DNA of 64,000 bases, taken from Anaeramoeba flamelloides (lineage: Eukaryota > Metamonada > Anaeramoebidae). The stretch lies in the NCBI GenBank assembly GCA_027625915.1, contig JANTQA010000040.1:744001-808000 (forward strand), written 5' to 3'. The notes beneath the pieces are model-generated. The model was not told the origin of the DNA, searched no databases, and saw nothing but the letters and a program-made list of their open reading frames with translations. The first letter of the stretch is position 1. Each line of letters starts with the position of its first letter. Shown here piece after piece: positions 44,114 through 54,905 of this stretch. The translations under genes were made by a program, and so were the position numbers.

Positions 44114-44900
44114 AATGGTTGAGTTTTGAAAATTATAAAAATTTGTATGATTTAAGAAAAAAGAAAAAAGAAAAAGAAAGTCTATGAAATAAAGGAAAAA
44201 AAAAAAAAGTTTTTTTGTAAAAAATGAATAATTTGAGGTACAAATTTACAATGAGAAAAAAATTGACTCATGAATCTCTCAATTACTCCCAAACCTTACG
44301 AATTTACTGAATTATTTCAATTTTATAATTGTCAAAAAAAATCGTAAGTAGAAATTAGTAAATTGAATAAAATACAAAAGAATCAATTATTAAACTAAAA
44401 ATCATGTTTTTGACACTTTCTGATCTCTTAGTTAAGAAAGTAGATCACTTTTTATCGCATTATTTTTTTTTACAAAAATATTGGACAACTTTTTTCCAGC
44501 CCAGTTTTGAGAGTTTTTGATGAGAAGATTGATTTTTTTTGGTTGTGAATTCATTAGAATTTTTTTCCAAGCAAAACAAAATCAACTTTTCCAAACTTTT
44601 GTAAGAAAAAAAAAAATTCTTCTTTATTTTTGAACACAACAGTTAAACAGTCAGACCTTTCTTCAAAGATTTGTCAAATTCAATAATTGATCACTAAAAA
44701 TTTTTAAAATTAAAATTATTTCTTAAATTAACGAACTGGTAGACTTATTATGTTAATTTTTTGTTGACCAAAAATTCCCATCAATAAACCTAATAAACTC
44801 TTGGTTTATATATATTTGAAAATTTAGAAAAAAGTTCTTCTTATCATTTTGAAAGAATTTTTCATTTGGAATACTGGTTGGTTAAAAATTAAAGATATTT
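44114..44900. other. AT-rich stretch, nothing recognised
   Basis: It holds the presumed leader of the PAS gene (A-rich near 44155-44220) and otherwise unstructured AT-rich sequence. Confidence 0.5.
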
Positions 44901-45287
44901 TTGGTAAACTGTTTTGGTTTGCAACGCTGGAAAAATGTTGTAAAAAATAAGAATAAAATTAATTACAAATCTTTTGAACTTTTTCCAACTTTTTTCGCTG
45001 AAAAAGTTGTCCCCATTATTAACAGACAAATTAACAATTGCCAATGGGACTTTATTGACAAAAAAAATCTTTTACAAAGCCTTAAAGAAAATTTGCTAAA
45101 AAAGGAAAAGAAATTTCCATTCTTCAAAAAAAAATTAAAAATTTTCTATCATTTCGAAAATTGGTACTCTGCCAAAGGCCAAAATTATTTACCACCACCA
45201 ATATTAATTCCTGAAAAAGACTGGTATTGTCTTCATTTACTAAAAAAATTAGAATTTTGTTTTAAAAAATTCTCATTTCATAACTGA
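44901..45287 (+). other. Coding-like open stretch of unknown identity
   Basis: About 128 codons stay open, ending in TGA. The stretch has unusually gene-like content for this genome (four Trp, Pro-Pro-Pro, several Cys). Recognisable pieces are Gln-Arg-Trp-Lys-Asn, Cys-Gln-Trp-Asp-Phe and Leu-Pro-Pro-Pro-Ile-Leu-Ile-Pro-Glu-Lys-Asp-Trp. There is no ATG in frame at the start, so it would be a 3' exon (AG at 44893-44894) or a remnant. A further open stretch, 45511-about 45680, could belong to it. I do not recognise the family. Confidence 0.35.
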
Positions 45288-45678
45288 AATTGTTTTATAA
45301 AGAAACAAGAATAATAAAAAAAAATAGTTTTGGCACTGGTATTGGAAAAACAGAAAACTAATTTTTTTTAAAATCGTAAGAATTTAAACTTTGTAAACTT
45401 TTCTATTAATTTCAAATGAAAACTTTTTTTTTCCAAAAGTGTATTTTTTCCAACTGTGCCACAACCCCATATTTAAACGTTGATTCTTTACTTTTATAAA
45501 ATATAAAACTTTGAAAAAGTTTACATTCTTGAAATGTCTTCTTTTTAAAGAGAGAATTAGCAAAAGGTTTGGAAAAAATTCTTCATATTTTTATGGAAAG
45601 AAAAGATACCAGCGTTTTCAATTTCAATTCTTTAAAGCTTTTTTTCGTGGCCAACTTTTGTTCGACAGATTTGAAATA

Positions 45679-46209
45679 AACTCGATTCCAAAAAATTGGA
45701 CATAGTTTAAACCGTGGAAAGAACATCATTACTGCACTTTAAATTCAAATTGGAAAGAATTTTGATTTTACAAACTACAATTTCATTTTTTGTCTTTTTT
45801 GTTTTGTTTTCATTTCCTTTTTTGCATTTACGTAATCTGTTTGGTTAGATCTCGAATTTTTTTTGCAATGGTTGATAGAAGGTTAGTGTTGAGTTTGTTA
45901 AATTGAAAAATAACATACAATTGGTCGATGGTATCTTATCATTTGATAGATCAATAATTATTGGTGAAATTTCAACAAATTTACCAATACATTTTTTGTT
46001 CAGCTCGTTTCATTATTTTGTACACACCTGATTTTATTTTTGAGTTTTATATTTTTTTCTTTTATTTGGGTTAAAATGATTACTTATTAAAACATTAATA
46101 CTGGGTTACTTAAATGAGGTTTTATATTAGGTTTGGAAAAATACAATAAATTGGGTTTTTTTTTGCCTATTTTTGATTTTGGTTGTGTCCAAATTTTTGG
46201 AACGGGGTT
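45679..46209 (-). mobile_element. Family B MITE copy 5, 531 bp
   Basis: Read on the minus strand it begins AACCCCGTTCCAAAAATTTG, one of the best-preserved ends, and finishes ..TTTTTTGGAATCGAGTT. TA flanks both sides (45677-45678 and 46210-46211). The interior carries TTGATCTATCAAATGATAAG. Confidence 0.85.
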
Positions 46210-46624
46210 TAGATCACTTTTCTGAATAAGAATTCCAAGTCATTTTTGTTTATTTCAATAAGAAAAATAAAAGAAACCTTATTACTGAACCCACATTCCC
46301 CAAGGATTGTTTAATAAGCGAGAGTTAAATTGATTAAGTCAGAATAACAATTGATACAAGAAAATTTAAATTACTAGTCTATGAATTCTAAAATGGGTAA
46401 AAACTTTTACTTTGTTTTCCATTTTTTTCTACAAAGAAAGTTTTTTCAGTGAAATAGATTGTAATTTGCGATCTCTATTTATTTGCTCTTTTTTTTTTTT
46501 TTGTTTATATATTGAGTGTAATTTGGATGAACAAAGAACCCGAAATGAAAGCCAATAATTTCTGAAGAAGAAAAAAGATGATTATCAGTTGAAAATATAT
46601 CCAATTTGAATTTCAAGTATAGTA

Positions 46625-47672
46625 CAGTATGTTCAATAACCCAGGTTGACTTCAATGTATATTTTTTTTGGGCTTTTACTGTGGTTTTTACATAAAAGTG
46701 TTTTTGTTAAGGGTTGTTTTCAAACTTTTTTGGTATTGTTTCCGGTCTTTTGTCTGTTGTTGAAATGAAAAGTTATCAAGGGTGTCTTTATTTTTAAAAA
46801 GGAAGTCTATCTTCTTAATATTGTCCTTCTCGAAGTTATAAATGAAATTTTTTTTCCAAAGTTTTCCACACTATTTTATCTACTAATTGATTGAAAAATT
46901 GAAAGATCTTGATATAACCCAGGAAAATTGATCTTTTTTGAGAATAAGTTTCCTCTCATTATGAAAATTGCCGAAAAAGGATTGGTTTTTAAATAATTTG
47001 GTCATTGGGCATGTTCTTGTCTACTTTTAATCAGACAAAATATCAGCTAATTAACTTTTGATTCAATATGAAATATTGCTTCACTGAGGATTCTTATCTC
47101 ATCCAATATAGCCCAAAAAATGGATGAAATAAATAAACAAAGCTATTCAATTCCAAGACATGATTCGAAGACTATTGACTAAAGGAAAAAACGAAAATTG
47201 ATTTGAATTTTTTTTCTTTTCTTTTTCTTTTTCAATTTTCAAAAAACTTTGAAAAATTTATATTTCATTTTTTTTACTCGTGTTGAGGTACCAGTACAAA
47301 AGTTTTTAAGAAACTCTTTTTATCCTTTTTATTGTTTTTTTTTGTATTTATTTGAATTGAAAGATATGGTTTTTGTGGATTTTTGAATTGGTTTGTTAAA
47401 TTTTTGTTGAATTAAATCTCTTTTATGAGGAGATTGGTCTTGAAGGTTGTAGAAAAACACTTTGGTAATATGATCTATTGTGAATATTAGTTAATTTGAA
47501 AGTATAGTTATACTGAACTCTATTTTTTTATTGGACACAAAATAAAAACCAAAAACCACAGCTATTGAAAAAATAAAAACATTTCAAAAAAAAAAAACAA
47601 CAGTTACTGATAAATTCGAATAAATTTCAAAAACACAAAAAAGGATCACAACACGGGTTATTTAACAAACTG
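46625..47672. mobile_element. TA-target DNA element, 1048 bp
   Basis: Ends CAGTATGTTCAATAACCCAG and (inverted) CAGTTTGTTAAATAACCCGT match over about 18 bp with few differences, flanked by TA at 46623-46624 and 47673-47674. Neither strand holds a long coding frame. A solo family D end lies at about 47607, just inside its right terminus. Confidence 0.7.
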
Positions 47673-47867
47673 TAGTATACTTTTCACATTTGTTTATCCA
47701 GAAATAAAATGTATTTTATTTCTCTCCCTTTTCCTGTTAATTGCAAAATAATGTGAATTGTAAAATTAACAGATCAAAATTTTCATTTGCTTACCCATAA
47801 AAAATCATATCCCAAGAATTAAAAGATAGTAGGGAAAAAAATACCGGACATGAACAAAATCATGGAA

Positions 47868-48232
47868 AAGATTTTTAATTGTGAACATTAGAAAAATTGT
47901 TATCTAAATATAAATATTTAGAATCAAATCCTTTTTATAAATAATCAAATTTTTTTTACGAATCTAGTAATAAATGTACCTAAAGTTCATTAATGTTCAG
48001 GTGCCGATAGAATACTAAAGTAATTGTTTGATCGAACATGTCGTTCAACTTTTTTTGAAAAGCAATCAAGTTTTATAGAGGTTTACTAGAGTTTGGAAAA
48101 AGATAATTTTTATTCTTGTTTTTTGATTGATTGAATGGTGTTTTGGACAAGTGTAATGGTATTAATCATTATTCTAATAAGTGGATGAGTTATAATTTTA
48201 AAAGTTCTGGTTCTTAAAAAAATGGGTTTGAT
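47868..48232 (+). repeat. Dispersed repeat R3, copy 1
   Basis: It aligns with 50096-50457, sharing ATATTTAGAATCAAATCCTT, TTTTATAGAGGTTTACT and AGTTTGGAAAAAGATAATTT blocks. Both copies lie about 2.2 kb apart, on either side of NIP7, in the same orientation. Confidence 0.7.
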
Positions 48233-48336
48233 TGAGGGAAAAGAAATTATATCAACAATTTTCCTAATATTAACAACTAAAAATCTTTTTAGCGATTTTT
48301 TTCATTTCAGAATATTTTTACAATATTCTAACAATA

Positions 48337-48593
48337 CTGATATTTTCCAATTAATAAATGAAAATTTTTATTTCAAGTTCCATTGTGTTAATCCTTAATT
48401 GTTACTGTTGCAACCAAATTAACAGAATAAAAATTTTGTCTTAGAGATCACTAAGGTTGTTTAATTAAAGGTCAAAAAATCACATTTCGAAATCATTATT
48501 TCAAAGATCTTTGTATTTTCTTCAGCTAATAAACGAGAAAAATATTTTGGAATGTGAATTAAAAATTTGCATTTGATAATTGGAAAATAATTG
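48337..48593. mobile_element. Family D' MITE (TA target), 257 bp
   Basis: It starts CTGATATTTTCCAATTAATA after TA. It ends with the inverted block TGATAATTGGAAAATAATTG followed by TA. It shares termini with 15745-16003. Confidence 0.65.
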
Positions 48594-48816
48594 TATCTTT
48601 TTTGGGCTGTGTGGTTTGTTCATAACATAAAAAACAAGAAACAGGTACACCTACTGAGTGATCAAACAGAGTACTAAAATAAAAAATAAAACGCCTCCAA
48701 GTGTTTAATCTTGGATAATCCTTAATATAATTAAAATTAATTTTTATTTTAAATTCTCAAAATAAAAAGGAAAAGGATGTAATATCTAGCTGGGAGTAAA
48801 TACAAGAAAAACCCAC

Positions 48817-49645
48817 TTAAATTAATGTCGCTTCTTCTCTTAAATATTGTCCAATATCTTCCTGGTGGAAGCAAACAATAGCTTCTGGTTCAAGATTTCT
48901 ACATTCAAAAGTGCTTCGAGCAACCCTACCAAAGCCAAGAGGTATATCTGACATTGAAAAGACAACCACACCTTGATACTGTGGAGTATTTTAGCTGATC
49001 TTTCCAAGGGCTGCCTTTAGTATGTGGTTTCCATAAAGAAAACTGAGTTCTGCAGAAGGCTTTACCCATACTTTATATAAGGCGTATTGAGTAAGAAGAT
49101 CCTTGAATTTTGAATTGTTGGTTTGATTTATTCAGCGTTCAGAATTATTATGAAAAGAAATTTGATGGGGAGAATTAGATGTTGTTTGTTGAATTCAGGA
49201 TTAGTTGGAAATTTGATTAATAGTTGTTAAGTATTTCGAATGAAATAATTATTATTGATCATATTTCTTTTTGATATAGAAGGAATCAACAAAACACCCT
49301 TTAATACAAAGGGAAGTGAAAAGAAAGAATGAAAGATAAAGTAATAGAAAAAAAAAAAAAAAACAAGAAAAAACAATTCAATTTTACTTAGCAAGTTATC
49401 TGTAATCGAAACTTTTTAGATTTTGTAAATTTCCCAAAGCAAGTTCCAAAGTAAACCAGTTTTTTACGTGAAAAAGCCGAGACCTTTCTCATTAAACTTT
49501 CTTTAACATAATACACCCTTTCACGATGCAATCTAAAAATATAAGTTTCATCGGATCTTTTCAACAGTCTTTTGATATTCTTCCCAATGTATTCTGAGAG
49601 CTTTTCAAAAAAAATTTTTGTTTCTTCTTTTGTTAAAGGTCTCAT
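48817..49645 (-). pseudogene. NIP7: NIP7-like ribosome biogenesis gene with two in-frame TAA codons
   Basis: Exon 1 (49645-49388) begins MRPLTKEETKIFFEKLSEYI and includes Gly-Thr-Cys-Phe-Gly-Lys-Phe-Thr-Lys, a NIP7 hallmark. Exon 2 (49101-48817) continues [12 protein letters not shown] and carries the PUA domain through [14 protein letters not shown]. The GTAAAA..TTCAAG intron is 286 bp. The joined frame has exactly 180 codons before the final TAA, matching the 180 residues of human NIP7 as I recall it. Two codons inside it are TAA. One is the last codon of exon 1 (49390-49388), where the family has Leu. The other is at 48993-48991, where the family has Glu in the Ile-Thr-Glu-Asn-Thr motif. 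There are no frameshifts. NIP7 normally helps 60S subunit and 27S pre-rRNA maturation in the nucleolus. This copy looks recently inactivated, unless the stops are sequencing errors or are read through. Confidence 0.85.
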
Positions 49646-49719
49646 TTTATTTGAATTGGTTAAATTTAATTGACACGAATTATTGATCTGAAATAATTTG
49701 AAAAAATGATTATGAGATA

Positions 49720-49950
49720 CTGATAAATTCTAATATATTTCAATATATTTTTCGTTCAATTTCCATTTTTATAATCTTCAAACTGTTGCTTATCAAACAG
49801 TCCAACACAAAGAATATTCTCAAGAACAACTAATTTTACAGAGTTTCTTAACACTTGACTTTCTCAAATGCTTTATTCAAAGTTGAGAATAAAAATTTCA
49901 AAAAAGGAAAATCAAGCAAAAATTTCCAAACAGAAATTGCAATTTATCAG
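49720..49950. mobile_element. Family D MITE copy 4 (TA target), 231 bp
   Basis: Ends CTGATAAATTCTAATATATT and ..GCAATTTATCAG are flanked by TA (49718-49719 and 49951-49952). It lies 75 bp upstream of the NIP7 start codon. Confidence 0.8.
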
Positions 49951-50095
49951 TAATCAAAAATTTAGAATATAATTTTCTCAATTTTTTTTTAGCTATTTGG
50001 AAATTAATTCTTTCCACTCAAAGTTTCGGATGTCTCTTAAAAAAGAAACTTTATAACAGGGAAAAAATATGTGACAGGAAAATAATCCCTAAAAA

Positions 50096-50457
50096 GATTT
50101 TTAATTGAGAACATGAAGATAATTGTTATCTAATAACAATATTTAGAATCAAATCCTTTTTATATATAACCAAATATTTTATTAGCCTTGTAATAAAACT
50201 ACCAAAAGTTCATTAAACTTCAGGTGTCTTTAGAGCACTAAATCAATTGTTTGTTAGAATAAGTTGATCAGCTTTTTTTCTAGTAAACAATTGGGTTTTA
50301 TAGAGGTTTACTCGAGTTTGGAAAAAGATAATTTTTATTTTTTTTTTTTGATTGATTGAATAATGTTTTGAACAAGTGTGATTTACTTTAAACATCATTC
50401 TAATAAGTGGGTGAGTTTTAATTTTAAAAAGTTTGATTCTTAAAAAAAAAGATTTGC
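50096..50457 (+). repeat. Dispersed repeat R3, copy 2
   Basis: Direct-orientation homologue of 47868-48232. Ends are not marked by inverted repeats. Confidence 0.7.
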
Positions 50458-50720
50458 TATAAATAAAAGAAATTAGACATCAATTTTCCCAATATACACA
50501 ATTAAAAAAATTGCCAAGGTATTTTTTTTCTAGCTTGATATTTTTTTTCTCAACTTTATTTGTTATTTTTTTTTTAAGGGAGTTGCTTTCAACCTTTATT
50601 TTTTATCATTAGGTTTTTTATAATTAAAAAGAATTGAGTAAAATCTTCCATTTTATTCAATTCTTTTGAATTAAATAAAAACAAGGCACTTTAAGACGCT
50701 TTTTGAATTCCAGACATTAG

Positions 50721-51943
50721 AGGTTTTGATGATAACATATATTATCATGATATTAACAATAAAATCGTGATAATATTAAAAATCGTGATTAGTCCAACTT
50801 TATCGCGATATTCAACATTATCACGCTATTCACATTGTCGCGAAAAAATGAAAAATTATTTTTTTGAGATCACCTTAAAAAAATCTCTTGACTTTTACAA
50901 AGCCTTGACTTTTACAACACTTTCCCCTTTCATAAATGTTTGAAAGTGTTTGTAAGGGTTATGTAGTGTCTTCAAGTGTTTGAAAGTTTTGAAAGACATT
51001 AAATTTTTGTAAAGTCCATGAGTTTGGTTTGTTCTGGAAAAAAATTGTTTTCTTTTCATTTTTTTTTTAACAAAAGATCAAATCTCAAACAAATTTTATG
51101 ATCAAACTAATAATTACCCATTCCAACAATATAATTGAATATAAGATAGATGGGTTTTCTTACAATGGAGTTGTTACATTCACAATTTTAAATAGGAAAA
51201 AAGAATAAAAAATAATTTTCCTTCTTATTGGTGATCGATCTAACAAAAACCTCCAAGCTGTAATTGTGTTTTCTGTCCAATACAAAGATGCTCAAAGAAG
51301 AAGAACAAGAAGAAGACAAATGTATAAAAAATCTTAATAATTGGTGATCATCTGACAAGGATGTTGTGAAAGCTAATGAAAAGTTTACCGACCCCTTTTA
51401 GCTTTTGGAGAATATTGAAAATGTTTTAACCCAAGGACACATTCTTTAAAGAACGGATAAAGGGTTGGTTGTTTTAGAAGGTCTTTTATTCAACTCAATT
51501 TCCAACACCACGATTAACTGAAAAAATATTTATTTCTATTTATTTCTTACAGTTGTTGATCTTAAAGGATCGATAGGTTTGTCAACCAAATAAAATGAAA
51601 ACACAATAAAACTCTTGGATCTGATCCTTGATTGGATCAAGTATCTTTTTTGTTGTTTTTTCAAAAAATGACTTTTTTTCACCTAATCTATTTTTTGATC
51701 AAAAAAAAATTTTTTGTTTAAATATTTCTCAATTAACCCAAAAACCTATCAACTAGTTTATCACAATTACTTTTTAATCGCGATATTTTGGCATTTATCG
51801 CGATTTTATAGAATTATCGCGATTTGTTATATTATAGCGATAATATTGAATATCGCGATTTTCTGATATTATCGTGATTTGATGGAAATTATCGCGATTT
51901 TTGTAACTTTATCGTGATTTAATCATGTTATCATCAAAACCTC
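50721..51943. mobile_element. Family E DNA element, 1223 bp, with subterminal ATCGCGAT arrays
   Basis: Ends GAGGTTTTGATGATAACAT and ATGTTATCATCAAAACCTC are perfect 19-bp inverted repeats flanked by TA. About 130 bp inside each end the word ATCGCGAT or a close variant (ATCGTGAT, TATCGCG) recurs many times: about four at the left and about nine at the right (51778-51915). Such subterminal arrays are often transposase-binding sites. No long coding frame is present, so it is non-autonomous. A second copy at 10535-13185 is interrupted. Confidence 0.85.
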
Positions 51944-52136
51944 TATTATGTAAAAATTTTTGAAAAGATTCAAACATATTTATATTGACAATATGAGCAT
52001 TAAATATGATGATTCTTGTTTATAAATCATATTTAGTATATTTATATTTTTAAAATAATTGCCAAATTATTTATTTTTTAATTCAGAAATCCCTTCCATT
52101 TAGAGTTCTTAGTTCATCCCAATTATACCCAATATA

Positions 52137-52667
52137 AACCCTATTCCAAAAATTTGGACAGACCCAAAATCAAACATAGGCAAAAAAAAAACAAAATTTA
52201 AAATATTTTTCCAAACCTAATATAAAACCACATTTAAGATACCCAGTATTAGTGTCTTAATAAGTAATCATTTTCATTAAAATAAAAGAGAAAAAATATA
52301 AAACTCAAAAATAAAAATTGGTGTGTCCAAAATAATGGAATGAGCCAGAAAAAAAATTTCTTGGTAAATATGTTGAAATTTCACCAACGATTGTTGATCG
52401 ATCAAATTATAAGATATCATGAACAATTTGATGTAACTTTTTCACTTTAATAAACTCAACACTAACCTAATATCAACCCTTTTAAAAGAAAATTCCAGAT
52501 CTAACAAAACGATTACCTAACCGGAAAAAAGGAAATTAAAATAAAACAAAAAAGATAAAAAATGAAATAGTTTGTAAAATCAAACATTATTCCCAAATTG
52601 AATGTAAAATGCAACATTGCTGTTCTTTCCACTTTTTAAAATATGTCCAAATTTTTAGAATATAAAT
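52137..52667 (+). mobile_element. Family B MITE copy 6, 531 bp
   Basis: It starts AACCCTATTCCAAAAATTTG after TA and ends ..ATGTCCAAATTTTTAGAATA before TA. The interior TTGATCGATCAAATTATAAG block is conserved. Length is identical to three other copies. Confidence 0.85.
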
Positions 52668-53109
52668 TATAAACAAAAAAAAGTAACATATATATATATA
52701 TATATATATCACATTTTTCAACCCATTTCTTTGAAATTTTCTATTTGAAAAAGAAAAAGAAGAAATGGGAAATTTAGTGATAATCTTTTCGTTATTTTAT
52801 TTAAATACCAGTAATTAATTTTACATAATTTTTTTAGGCACGCATTTTCGTATTTAATTACAACATAATTATAATATTCAAGTAAATTTATTTCAAGAAA
52901 AAACTCTAATCATTTGCACCAATCAAATAGTTTGGGCACATAAATTGACAAAATAGTACTTCACCCCTCTTAATCTCTTTTTAAATATTTTGATACAACT
53001 AATAACATTTTAATTAATAATCGGAAATAATCTTTTTATTTATTTCTGAAAGTTTTTTTATTTAAATTCATTCTCAAAAAAAAAGAAAAGAGAATAAGAA
53101 AAAGAAAAA

Positions 53110-53400
53110 TATATAAAATTAGAAAAAATAATTCGGATCAAAAATTTGAAAATATTTTTTTGAGAAGAATATTGAAGAAAATCAAACAAAACAGCTTCCA
53201 ATAACATTATGAAGTAAACCAAAAACTTGAAAAATAGTTAAAAGAAAAAGGCACAAAAGTAAATATAAATAGCTTTAAAAATTTAGGAGAGAACAATTTA
53301 TATTTGAAAATACTAGATAATAAACTTATTCTAATAACAAAAATCCATTTTAAAATAGTCATATATCATTTTTATAATAAAAATCTTGTTTAAATTTTAA
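53110..53400 (+). other. Possible decayed coding remnant, unidentified
   Basis: One frame reads with coding-like composition, including Phe-Lys-Asn-Leu-Gly-Glu-Asn-Asn-Leu-Tyr-Leu-Lys-Ile-Leu-Asp-Asn-Lys-Leu-Ile. It is not open and has no start. I cannot assign it to a host gene or to a retroelement. Confidence 0.2.
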
Positions 53401-53700
53401 TTTTTCAATCAACAATAATAGTAAAATTCTTAGAAAATATTATAATTTTTGTTTCTAGAAAATATTTCAAATTTTTAAATGATTTTTGTTATTTTAATAA
53501 AAACTTTATTTGAAACTAATTGGAAAGAAATATTTGTATTTATATTTTATCTATAATTTATTAACAGCTTTACATTTTTTAAAAGCTATGTAATATAATT
53601 ATTAATTGTATAAAAATTGTAATAAGAAGTATTTTATCTACTTTTTTTTATTGTATTGTTACTATTATTTATCTCCAAAATTGATATCTTATTTCATTTA

Positions 53701-53898
53701 CAGCCAGTTTCACTTTTAAGTCACACAATTTCAACGAAATTTAAGGCACAAAAAAATCTCAAATTAACGCACAAAATTTGTAATATTTTTTTTTACAATT
53801 TATTTTTACTAGAATTTGATTTTTGTGCTTTAATTTGAGATTTTTTTTTGTACCTTAAATTTCGTTGAAAGTTTGTGCCTTAAAAGTGAAACTGAATA
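53701..53898. mobile_element. Family A MITE copy 5 (TA target), 198 bp
   Basis: Ends CAGCCAGTTTCACTTTTAAG and ..TTAAAAGTGAAACTGAATA are flanked by TA. The near-complete palindrome has the family arm blocks. Confidence 0.8.
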
Positions 53899-54484
53899 TA
53901 ATATCTGACATTTATCTTTAAGGGGTGATTTACATTTTTTTTTTTTTTTTTGGAAAAAAATATAATATCTTTCTTTCAATATTAATCCACTTTAATAAAA
54001 AAAAAAAATTAAAAAGTACAAGAAAAAAGATAATATGTTGTATTGGAAACATGTTAAAAAAAAAATAATAAATTTAATATTAAATTTATTTCAAAATTTT
54101 TTAAATTCCTGAACAATCTAAAAATAATATCAAATTCAATCAAGAAAAAACATTACAAGTTTTTTTGTTAAAAAAATATTTTTTCAATTATAAAACTGGT
54201 CAACATACAATAACTATGTTTCAAATTCTTTAAAAATAAAATAAATACCCTTATACATTAACACTTACAATATTTCGTTTAAAGATTTGGTACTATCTAT
54301 TTCAATAATTAAAATTTTCTGAAATAGTTCTATTGCAAACTTCAAAAGGAATTTTTTTAATTATAGAAGGAATTTTCAAAAAAAGCACATTTTACAAGTC
54401 ATTTACACTTTACAAAATATTTTTGAGAGTAAACTTTGTTTGAGTCAAATAAGCACAGAATTTTTTTCTAATATCTAATATTTT

Positions 54485-54905
54485 TTATAAATCACCTTTG
54501 AAGAACAAACAAGAAATAAGTAGAATAAAACACATTAAAGAATAGTCGATATCTTGATGAAATTATACTAAATAAATCAATCTATTTTCTGAAAAATAGA
54601 AAAACCCAAATTCTTAGTGAACTGCCTTGAGAAAAACAACAAGGTACATTTTGATCTTCAATTGAAGAAACAAATAAAATCCTTATAGAAATCAAAATTA
54701 TTTCTCTACAATCATTTAAACTTTTTCAATGATATTGAAAGCACTTTTTTACAAAGTGACTATCGATCTTGCAATATAAAAAAAAATTTGTAAATGAATT
54801 AGTTGTCTTAAAAAAAAGTCGAAAAAAATAACAAAAACTAAAAAAATGATTTCAATTTTGAAAGTTTTAAAATAAAATATTTTCTTCAAATATACATTTC
54901 GTTCC
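54485..54905 (+). repeat. Dispersed repeat R1, copy 2
   Basis: Direct homologue of 23145-23600, which lies inside the Sel1-gene intron. Confidence 0.65.

Larger units (their letters stand above)
46210..48816. other. Repeat-rich intergenic stretch
   Basis: It holds a weak family G relative (46385-46616), a 1-kb TA-target element (46625-47672), dispersed repeat R3 copy 1 (47868-48232) and a family D' MITE (48337-48593). No gene is seen before NIP7. Confidence 0.6.

Noticed and set aside
53110-53400. Assignment of the decayed coding-like stretch to a retroelement integrase
   Set aside because: Only a vague resemblance over about 25 residues; not enough to name a family.
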